A DNA stretch of 13,467 nucleotides, from NCBI GenBank assembly GCA_025450255.1, contig JANWHV010000271.1, positions 1-13,467 on the forward strand, written 5' to 3'. Each line of letters starts with the position of its first letter. Position 1 is the first letter of the stretch. Both the position numbers and the translations under genes were made by a program. The notes beneath the pieces were generated by a model, which was not told where the DNA came from, did no database searches, and worked only from the letters and a program-made list of their open reading frames with translations. Of this stretch, positions 1 to 5,080 are shown piece after piece. The DNA comes from Chloroflexota bacterium (GTDB taxonomy: Bacteria; Chloroflexota; UBA5177; JANWHV01).

Positions 1-742
1 CGCGCCACTCCGAGGCAGAGTCGTGGAAGCACTTGGCACGGAACATGGTCCGGGCATCCGGGGTGAGCAGCACGCCTCCCTCGCCGGTGGTAATAATCTT
101 GTGCATTTGCAGGCTAAGGCAGCCCGCGTCGCCGATCGTACCGGCCGCCTGCCCGTGATACGAGGCGCCGCAAGATTGTGCCGCGTCCTCGATAACGAGC
201 AAATTATGCTCGCGCGCGATGGTCTGAAGCTCGACCATCTGTGACGGCACGCCGCGCATATGCACCGGCATGACAGCACGGGTATGCGGCGTGATATTGG
301 CGCGCACCGCGGCCGGATCGAGGGTCAGGGTGTCGTCGACTTCCGTGATTATCGGAATGCCGCCCACCGCGAGCACGGCGGAAGGACTGGCGACGAACGT
401 ATACGCCGGCACGATCACTTCATCGCCTGGACCGATACCGAGCGCGGCCAGTGCCGTGATCAGCGCGGCGGTGCCCGAGGTCACGCCGAGCGCGTACGGT
501 ACTCCCATCCGCGTGGCAATGCGCTGCTCGAACTCGTCGACGGCAGAGTAGGTGATTGTATCGTCAGGGCCGTAAAAACGGATCAGGCGCTTCGAATCGA
601 GCACTCTCAGTACGGCCTGGCGCTCGGCGTCGCCGATCTCCATGCCGCCAGGGAACATCGGCGGCTCAGGTCGGGTACGGGATTTGGGGCCGCCGTTTAT
701 CGCCAGCGATACGTCAGACGCCCGCGCGCTCGAACTTGCCAT
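1..742 (-). CDS. DegT/DnrJ/EryC1/StrS-family PLP aminotransferase, N-terminal part (runs off left edge)
   Basis: Reading the - strand from ATG at 742 to the window edge gives 247 codons without a stop, so the C-terminal third is missing. The family transfers an amino group from glutamate or glutamine to a keto-sugar or keto-cyclitol using PLP. Visible fold-type I features are the cofactor-phosphate loop GVTSGTAAL (residues 86-94), GPGDEVIVPAYTFVAS (104-119), VIEDAAQSCGA with Asp186 for the pyridine nitrogen, and the Schiff-base Lys215 in LQMHKIITTGEGG. It therefore looks like an active aminotransferase rather than a lysine-less dehydratase homologue. A strong AAGGAGG lies 5 nt before the ATG. 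The gene is transcribed away from the transporter operon and has its own LacI-type operator, so it is probably co-regulated with the inositol genes. An aminotransferase acting between scyllo-inosose and inosamine (StsC-like) would fit the context, but family-level similarity cannot prove the substrate. Confidence 0.93.
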   Translation of the reverse strand, partial: MASSSARASDVSLAINGGPKSRTRPEPPMFPGGMEIGDAERQAVLRVLDSKRLIRFYGPDDTITYSAVDEFEQRIATRMGVPYALGVTSGTAALITALAALGIGPGDEVIVPAYTFVASPSAVLAVGGIPIITEVDDTLTLDPAAVRANITPHTRAVMPVHMRGVPSQMVELQTIAREHNLLVIEDAAQSCGASYHGQAAGTIGDAGCLSLQMHKIITTGEGGVLLTPDARTMFRAKCFHDSASEWR

Positions 743-768
743 ACCCACCTCCTTCCCTCATGAAGATC

Positions 769-790
769 ATCGTGCAAACGTTGGCACGAT
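769..790. promoter_or_regulatory. LacI-family operator O1 (aminotransferase promoter)
   Basis: The core GTGCAAACGTTGGCAC (772-787) is extended by ATC/GAT on both sides into a 22-nt palindrome with one mismatched pair. It has the central CpG typical of LacI/GalR operators. It matches the site at 951-970 at nearly every position and overlaps the -10 box and start region of the - strand promoter. The likely ligand is the LacI-type repressor encoded at 8151-9212. Confidence 0.85.
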
Positions 791-818
791 GCTAACATGC
801 GCTTCCCGCCAATGTCAA
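789..818 (-). promoter_or_regulatory. Sigma-70-type promoter of the aminotransferase
   Basis: On the - strand a perfect TTGACA (818-813) is followed, after 18 nt, by TAGCAT (794-789) preceded by TGT, an extended -10 feature. The predicted start is near 782, inside operator O1, leaving a leader of about 40 nt with a strong Shine-Dalgarno. The architecture copies that of the + strand promoter at 922-950. Confidence 0.7.
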
Positions 819-853
819 TGAATCGCCATGGCGTCGACCATGCCGACCGCGCG

Positions 854-873
854 GCATGGTTACGTTGGCATGT
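854..873. promoter_or_regulatory. Possible weak auxiliary operator
   Basis: CATGGTTACGTTGGCATG has the right-half sequence ACGTTGGCA identical to O1, CATG at both ends and a central CG, but an imperfect left half. It lies between O1 and O2, with centres about 84 and 97 bp away. It could be an auxiliary site that helps repressor looping, or chance. Confidence 0.3.
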
Positions 874-921
874 TGAGATTGAGCGGTACAGGAGCACGCG
901 ATCGCGACTCTCTCCCCCGCG

Positions 922-950
922 TTGACAGGGGCAAAAGGTCGTGCTAGGAT
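922..950 (+). promoter_or_regulatory. Sigma-70-type promoter of the transporter/inositol operon
   Basis: A perfect -35 TTGACA (922-927) is separated by 17 nt from TAGGAT (945-950), which is preceded by TGC (extended -10). Transcription should begin near 957, inside operator O2 directly downstream, which is a classical arrangement for steric repression. This also shows that a TTG at 922 cannot be the translation start of the permease. Confidence 0.82.
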
Positions 951-970
951 TCGTGCTAACGTTTGCACGA
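951..970. promoter_or_regulatory. LacI-family operator O2 (transporter operon promoter)
   Basis: TCGTGCTAACGTTTGCACGA is a 20-nt palindrome with a single mismatched pair and a central CpG. It starts immediately after the -10 box and covers the predicted +1. Together with O1 it defines the shared pattern TCGTGCWAACGTTKGCACGA. Confidence 0.88.
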
Positions 971-998
971 TGACCTATGTCGAGCGAAGGGGGCGCAC

Positions 999-1055
999 AT
1001 GCCGAGCCAACCTCCGCCTCTCAGGCATCCTGCCTGCTCGGCGACTCAACCATGA
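999..1055 (+). CDS. Possible 18-codon leader ORF, proline-rich
   Basis: ATG at 999 follows AAGGGGG (987-993) at a good distance and opens an 18-residue frame, MPSQPPPLRHPACSATQP, ending in TGA at 1053-1055. It lies in the untranslated leader downstream of the predicted transcription start. It has a Pro-Pro-Pro run, which is known to slow ribosomes, and overlaps a leader hairpin (1001-1042). Its stop overlaps the next ATG as ATGA. Third-position bias is weak, so it could be chance. No known leader-peptide family is recognised. Confidence 0.3.
   Translation: MPSQPPPLRHPACSATQP
1001..1042 (+). promoter_or_regulatory. Stacked leader hairpin
   Basis: GCCGAGC (1001-1007) pairs with GCTCGGC (1036-1042). 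Inside it, AGGCA (1023-1027) pairs with TGCCT (1031-1035), so the two right arms are contiguous and could stack coaxially, with a 15-nt left-side bulge. A second hairpin, GCCGG (1068-1072) with CCGGC (1079-1083), follows. No U-tract is present, so an intrinsic attenuator is not supported; an effect on translation or mRNA stability is possible. Confidence 0.35.
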
Positions 1056-1096
1056 TCGTGCGCGGCGGCCGGCGAAGCCCGGCGCGGGCTGCATGA
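1052..1096 (+). CDS. Possible second leader ORF of 14 codons
   Basis: ATG at 1052 overlaps the first leader ORF's TGA (ATGA) and encodes the basic peptide MIVRGGRRSPARAA. Its own stop at 1094-1096 overlaps another ATG at 1093, which is in frame with the downstream permease. The chain would allow termination-reinitiation into the permease. There is no separate ribosome-binding site and no similarity that I recognise, so confidence is low. Confidence 0.2.
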   Translation: MIVRGGRRSPARAA

Positions 1097-1134
1097 TTGC
1101 TTCAGGCGACGTGGCCGATCTGGAGACCTCGGCG

Positions 1135-2067
1135 ATGAGTCGGGCCCAGATTATCAATAATTCCAGTCGCGGCAGCACGCGACGAAGCGGCGCCGCGCGA
1201 CTTCGGCGCCTCCCCTGGAGTGCCCTGCTCCTGCTCCTCCCAGCCACCGCGTTGCTGGCCGTCTTCTTGTTTGGCCCGATCGTGCAAGCCATCCGCGTGG
1301 CGACGACAAACGAAGCGCTGACCGGTCCGCAAGCAATCCACTACGGGTACGTCGGCTTTGCGAACTTCTCTGAATTGTTCGCGGACCCCGACTTCCATAA
1401 TGCGGTCACCGTGAGCGCGGAATATGTCAGCGCCAGCGTTCTCGGCATTACGGCGCTGGGACTGCTCCTGGCCTATCTTATGCGCCGCGGCGTCAATTCG
1501 TGGCTCGTGCGCCTGGTTTCCGGTATCGTCATCGTCGCCTGGGTAGTGCCGGAGATCGTGGCGGGCTTTATCTGGCTTGCCTTTGGCGGCAGTAACGGCA
1601 CCCTGGCATCGATTTTGCAGCCGATTACCGGCGGCGGCAACGATTGGTTGATCCGCGCCCCGCTCGTGCTGGTCACCGTGGCCACAATCTGGGCAACCAC
1701 GGCATTCTCCATGTTGGTATTCACGGCAGGGCTGCACGGGTTGCCGGAAGAGGTGCTGGAAGCGGCCACGATGGACGGCGCCACTATGTGGCAGCGCATC
1801 ATGCGCATTGAAATACCGATGCTCAAAAGCACCATAGCCACGAATCTGATCCTGGTCACGCTGTCGATATTGACCGACTTCACGCTGATTTACACCCTTA
1901 CCGCTGGCGGCCCAGGCACGGCCACTACCACGCTGCCGCTCTATGTGTTTCAGGAGGCTATCTCCTTTGCCATCCTGGGCTACGGCACGGCCGCGGCCGT
2001 GGTGCTCGTGGCGATCGCCGCCGTGGTGTCGGTGCTGTACGTCATTCTGCTCCGAATCGAGGTGTGA
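1135..2067 (+). CDS. ABC sugar transporter permease, CUT1 family (MalF/UgpA-like)
   Basis: This is an inner-membrane permease of a carbohydrate importer, 310 residues from the ATG at 1135, the usual length for the family. A basic N-terminus (residues 12-26) precedes a first membrane helix around residues 28-50. Further hydrophobic segments lie at about 95-115, 122-150, 172-200, 230-257 and 282-307. The cytoplasmic EAA loop that docks the ATPase begins at Glu209 (EAATMDGATMWQRIMRIEIP). I chose 1135 because GGAG lies about 9 nt upstream and the predicted N-terminus is typical. An in-frame ATG at 1093, overlapping a leader-ORF stop, would give a 324-residue form. Any start upstream of about 957 is excluded by the promoter. 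The gene overlaps the second permease by 4 bp (GTGA). Repression through operator O2 is expected. Confidence 0.92.
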   Translation: MSRAQIINNSSRGSTRRSGAARLRRLPWSALLLLLPATALLAVFLFGPIVQAIRVATTNEALTGPQAIHYGYVGFANFSELFADPDFHNAVTVSAEYVSASVLGITALGLLLAYLMRRGVNSWLVRLVSGIVIVAWVVPEIVAGFIWLAFGGSNGTLASILQPITGGGNDWLIRAPLVLVTVATIWATTAFSMLVFTAGLHGLPEEVLEAATMDGATMWQRIMRIEIPMLKSTIATNLILVTLSILTDFTLIYTLTAGGPGTATTTLPLYVFQEAISFAILGYGTAAAVVLVAIAAVVSVLYVILLRIEV

Positions 2068-2933
2068 TCGTGCTCGCCGTCGATAACACCGCACCGCTCG
2101 CGCGGCCGGCGCGCAAGCGCGTCTCCGCCGGATCCGTCGTACAGCACGTTGCCTTACTGGCGATTACGCTGATGTTTCTGGTGCCGATGCTCTGGGTGCT
2201 CAGTGCGTCCATCGACGCGCGGGCCTCCTTCGCCATCGAATGGCCGAACTTCACCGTCGACAACTTCGAGAACCTCAATACCGCCGACGCGCTGTGGCAC
2301 CCGCTTTCGAATAGCCTGATCCTGGCCGCGTCGACCACGGCGGTGGTAACGATCACCGGCGTGACGGCGGCTTACGCGCTGTCCCGCTACCGTTCGTGGT
2401 ACACGCGCGGCTATCTGTTTGTCGTGCTGTTCGCCACGGGCTTGCCGGTGCAATTGCTGATGATCCCGGCCTATACGCTGTTCATACAGCTCAATCTGCT
2501 CGACTCGATGCAGGCAACCGTTCTCTTCCTCAGCGCGACCTCACTGCCATTCGCGATCTGGCTGCTCAAGAATTTCATCGACCATATTCCACCGGAGTTG
2601 GACGAGGCGTCGCAGGTCGATGGCGCTGGCTCGCTCGCTCGCATTCGCTTAATCATATTGCCGCTCGCCGCCCCCGGTATCGCCGTCGCCGCGATGTTCA
2701 CGTTTCTCAACGCCTGGGGCCAGTTCGTGATTCCGTTCATCCTGTTGCAGTCCCCTGACAAACTGCCGGCGGCGGTCAGTATCTATCAATTCATGTCTAC
2801 ACAGGGCCAGGTACACTACGGGCCACTTGCCGCCTTTACCCTGGTATTTTCGCTCCCAGTCCTGCTGCTCTACGCTATTCTCTCGCGATTCCTCACCGGA
2901 GCGTTCAACTTCGGCAGCGGCGTGAAAGGGTGA
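2064..2933 (+). CDS. ABC sugar transporter permease, CUT1 family (MalG/UgpE-like)
   Basis: This is the partner permease of 289 residues, forming a heterodimer with the product of 1135-2067. A cytoplasmic N-terminus with RPARKR precedes a first helix at about residues 28-50, then hydrophobic stretches at about 83-108, 116-137, 150-170, 205-230 and 252-275. The EAA loop starts at Glu181 (EASQVDGAGSLARIRLIILP). The GTG at 2064 overlaps the preceding stop as GTGA, which suggests translational coupling. A second GTG at 2070 has better spacing from GAGG (2059-2062) and may be the true start, two codons shorter. MalG-type partners following MalF-type permeases is the standard CUT1 order. The ATPase gene normally needed for the complex is absent here. 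Confidence 0.92.
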   Translation: MIVLAVDNTAPLARPARKRVSAGSVVQHVALLAITLMFLVPMLWVLSASIDARASFAIEWPNFTVDNFENLNTADALWHPLSNSLILAASTTAVVTITGVTAAYALSRYRSWYTRGYLFVVLFATGLPVQLLMIPAYTLFIQLNLLDSMQATVLFLSATSLPFAIWLLKNFIDHIPPELDEASQVDGAGSLARIRLIILPLAAPGIAVAAMFTFLNAWGQFVIPFILLQSPDKLPAAVSIYQFMSTQGQVHYGPLAAFTLVFSLPVLLLYAILSRFLTGAFNFGSGVKG

Positions 2934-3027
2934 GAGCCGCATGAGATGAAGATTGGAGAAGTTGGCGATCGAGGCTCACGCATGTACCCAGGTGAATCTT
3001 CTAACTGCCCTTTGAAAGGGGAGCGAG
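2934..3027 (+). other. Permease/binding-protein intergenic gap with inverted repeats
   Basis: GAAGATT (2948-2954) and AATCTTC (2995-3001) are exact inverted arms about 40 nt apart. CCCT...AGGG in the segment 3008-3020 is a small stem whose right arm is part of the Shine-Dalgarno (AAAGGGGAG) of the binding-protein gene. Such structures between transporter genes can set relative expression of the binding protein. Function here is inferred only. Confidence 0.3.
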
Positions 3028-4485
3028 ATGTATTGGCAAACACGTGACCGGGCGGCCGCGGCGCCGCCGAAACGGCATCATCATGGCCGCTTGGTCGGCA
3101 CGGCGGCGGTCGGCGCGATGCTCGCCATCGCGTCCTTTGGTCCCATGAGCACATCCGCCACGACGGCGAACGCCGCCGGCGCCACTACCTGCGCCGGCAG
3201 CGATGCGCCGGGTTCTTCCGGCGCCACTATTTCACTCGCCTATAGCTCCCAAAACGAATTCAATTCGAACCCGCAGGCCGCGCAGTGGGTCGCGATGCTC
3301 AAGAAGGCGTTCGAGGCCGCGCATCCCGGTGTTACCGTCAAGCTGATTCCGATCGCGGGCTCGTCAAACGATATCCAGACCAAGATTCGCTTGATGCTCC
3401 GCTCGCCATCGACCACGCCGGATGTGATCCACGAGTGGACGCCGTACACGAACGATCAAGTAGCCGCCAACCAGCTCGCGCCGCTCGACGATTGCGTGGC
3501 AACCTGGAAAGACTGGTCGCAGTTTCCGACCGTGGTCAAATACAGCGGCGCTCCGGGCCCACATATCTGGCAGTTGAATTCGGGCATAAACAATTTCGGC
3601 CTCTACTACAATATCAATGCCTTCAAGAAGGCCGGCCTGCCCGCCAACTGGATCCCACGCAATTGGAACGACATTCTTAGCGCGGCGCGGACGATCAAGA
3701 GCAAGGTGCCCAACGTGACGCCGCTCTGGCTCTACGCCGGAAACCAGCTTCCGGACCAAACCACGCGCGAGAATTTCCTGGACCTGCTGGCCGGCACCAA
3801 AAGCCCGTTGATGGTCGGTCAGAAGTGGGTGGTCAAGAGTCAGGGTCTGCTCGACGTGTTCAACTTCTACCACACGGTATTTGGCGAGGGGCTTGGTCCA
3901 AAACAATCACTGCTCGCCAGCCCCACCGCCGATGGCCTGCTCACCGGTACCTATTTGCCGAAACAGCAAGTGGCGATCGCCCTGGTCGGAAGCTGGGCAG
4001 GCAGTTGGTGGATCCCAGGCGGACCGGCGCCGTGGCCGGGCGCCATTCACGCGTACAAGGCTACGGCGCTTCCCACCGAGTTTGGCCAGGGCCTTGGCTT
4101 CGTCAGCCAGATGTCAGGCTCGAACTTCGTCCTCACCAGCGCGTCGCAGCATAAGAAGCTGGCCTTCGAATTGATGGCGATGGCCGAAAACCACCAGTTC
4201 AACCTGTTGCATGCCTGGTGGTGCGGTGAGGTTCCGCCGCGCAATGACGTGGGCGCGGATCCCAAGTGGCTTAATTCAACGCCGTATTACAACGCGCAAG
4301 CGGCGAGCTGGATCAAATACGGCACGTTCACGCCGTCAGTCAACTATACGGCGGTGTCCACGTCGGTCGGCCAGTCGACCGGCGAAATCGTCTCCTCGGG
4401 CGCGAGCGCGCAACAAGCTCTATCCGACTTCACGCGCCGAGTGACGCAGGTTCTGGGCGCGGACAATGTGACCACCGCGCCATAG
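3028..4485 (+). CDS. Extracellular sugar-binding protein of an ABC importer (SBP family 1)
   Basis: This 485-residue solute receptor delivers the sugar or cyclitol to the two upstream permeases. The ATG follows AAAGGGGAG with good spacing. A Sec-type signal is visible: a basic stretch RHHHGR (16-21), a hydrophobic core (about 22-39) and a likely cleavage after A-N-A (47-49). There is no lipobox cysteine, so it appears secreted rather than a classical lipoprotein, unless anchored in another way. The mature part has the family-1 pattern: an amphipathic helix ending FEAAHPGVTVKLIPIAG, PDVIHEWTPYTNDQ, then GLYYNINAFKKAGLP and the WNDILSAARTIK helix, with GSWAGSWW and a tryptophan-rich later region typical of carbohydrate pockets. 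Cys55 and two later cysteines (in LDDCVATW and HAWWCGEV) could form a disulfide. The ligand cannot be read from sequence. The length is somewhat above the usual 420-450. Confidence 0.92.
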   Translation: MYWQTRDRAAAAPPKRHHHGRLVGTAAVGAMLAIASFGPMSTSATTANAAGATTCAGSDAPGSSGATISLAYSSQNEFNSNPQAAQWVAMLKKAFEAAHPGVTVKLIPIAGSSNDIQTKIRLMLRSPSTTPDVIHEWTPYTNDQVAANQLAPLDDCVATWKDWSQFPTVVKYSGAPGPHIWQLNSGINNFGLYYNINAFKKAGLPANWIPRNWNDILSAARTIKSKVPNVTPLWLYAGNQLPDQTTRENFLDLLAGTKSPLMVGQKWVVKSQGLLDVFNFYHTVFGEGLGPKQSLLASPTADGLLTGTYLPKQQVAIALVGSWAGSWWIPGGPAPWPGAIHAYKATALPTEFGQGLGFVSQMSGSNFVLTSASQHKKLAFELMAMAENHQFNLLHAWWCGEVPPRNDVGADPKWLNSTPYYNAQAASWIKYGTFTPSVNYTAVSTSVGQSTGEIVSSGASAQQALSDFTRRVTQVLGADNVTTAP

Positions 4486-4494
4486 CCGGTGCTG

Positions 4495-4533
4495 CTCGAG
4501 GAGTAGGTTCGGCGGTCGAGCCTACTCCCCGAG
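4495..4533 (+). terminator. Strong intercistronic hairpin after the binding-protein gene
   Basis: GGAGTAGGTTCG (4500-4511) pairs with CGAGCCTACTCC (4517-4528) around the 5-nt loop GCGGT, with one G-T pair. After one A-C mismatch the stem continues with CTCG (4495-4498) and CGAG (4530-4533), for 16 pairs in all. It lies 10 nt after the stop codon. No U-tract follows, so it may be a leaky terminator or a 3'-end stabiliser that keeps transporter mRNA more abundant than the catabolic genes. Confidence 0.6.
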
Positions 4534-4570
4534 CCCAACTAGATGTCATAGCCCTGGGTCGATCGGCGAC

Positions 4571-5074
4571 GTGTTTGCGTCATGGAATCCAGGAGTGGGA
4601 AAGCTGGCAATAACACGGAGACGCCGAGAATTGGATCGCCGATATCCTGAGCCCGTTCGGGCGTTTTCCGTACCTGGCATATGGGGCTATGCCGATCGCA
4701 TTGGCGTGCCCGCCGGCGAGCGGGTGCGTTTCCATGTCTGCGCGCCCTCGGCATATGATTTTTCCGTCGTGCGGCTCGGCACCAATGCAATCCTGGATCC
4801 GGCGGCGGATGAGCCGGCGGACCGGGCGGACTGCGCGGTGCTCGCCCGCGCCCAGCGCCCGGCCGCGCCGCAACGTATCTCGCCGGGGTCGTATGTCTTC
4901 ATCGAAGGGCCGCCCATTCCCTCTCGGGGGCTGACATTGGCGCTATGGCTGCGGCTGTGGCGATTGCCCACTCTTGATACCTTCCAATGGAACTGGTCCG
5001 GCCTGATTACCGACATGAATTATCCGGAAGCCTGCCGGGTTGGCTTGCTCGTCGATCATGCCGGCCGAGTATGA
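4571..5074 (+). CDS. N,N-dimethylformamidase large-subunit-like protein, N-terminal piece (ends at in-frame TGA)
   Basis: This piece of up to 167 residues is the first part of a dimethylformamidase large-subunit-like protein. It ends at a TGA, after which the same frame continues to 6877. From about residue 36 it shows the family's N-terminal beta domain (GIWGYADRIGVPAGERVRFHV, in which GYxDR and PGE-like positions recur). From about residue 104 comes the first half of a LamG/concanavalin-like jelly roll (PGSYVFIEG, LALWLRLWRLP). The stop falls inside a beta strand of that domain, between GRV and TYVGDG. The start is uncertain: GTG 4571 has no clear ribosome-binding site, GTG 4595 is poorly placed, and TTG 4631 has GGAG about 10 nt upstream and loses no recognisable domain. 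If the stop is real and not read through, this piece alone should be inactive. Confidence 0.7.
   Translation: MFASWNPGVGKLAITRRRRELDRRYPEPVRAFSVPGIWGYADRIGVPAGERVRFHVCAPSAYDFSVVRLGTNAILDPAADEPADRADCAVLARAQRPAAPQRISPGSYVFIEGPPIPSRGLTLALWLRLWRLPTLDTFQWNWSGLITDMNYPEACRVGLLVDHAGRV
5072..5074 (+). other. In-frame TGA inside the dimethylformamidase-like gene
   Basis: The ORFs 4571-5074 and 5081-6877 are in the same frame (offset 510 = 170 codons) and protein similarity is continuous across the stop, so this is a point nonsense change and not a frameshift. CGA or TGG to TGA would explain it by one base. TGA ends several neighbouring genes here, so it is a normal stop in this genome. The only nearby stem, CTACG (5077-5081) with CGTAG (5102-5106), is too weak to suggest a selenocysteine element. 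Confidence 0.85.
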
Positions 5075-5080
5075 ACCTAC

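Noticed and set aside
260..763. Long + strand ORFs opposite the aminotransferase.
   Set aside because: They mirror the real - strand gene, which has full PLP-enzyme motifs and a strong ribosome-binding site.
922..1134. Extending the first permease upstream to TTG 922 (381 residues).
   Set aside because: TTG 922 is part of the -35 box and lies upstream of the predicted transcription start; the extra residues look unlike any permease N-terminus.
1102..2094. A 330-residue ORF on the - strand opposite the first permease.
   Set aside because: It is a shadow of the permease gene: its composition is His/Arg/Gln-rich with no domain, while the + strand has an unmistakable EAA loop and membrane helices.
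5072..5074. Alternative genetic code with TGA as an amino acid.
   Set aside because: TGA is a plausible, family-length stop for several neighbours (2067, 2933, 8042, 9212, 12536), and no other TGA interrupts a gene here.
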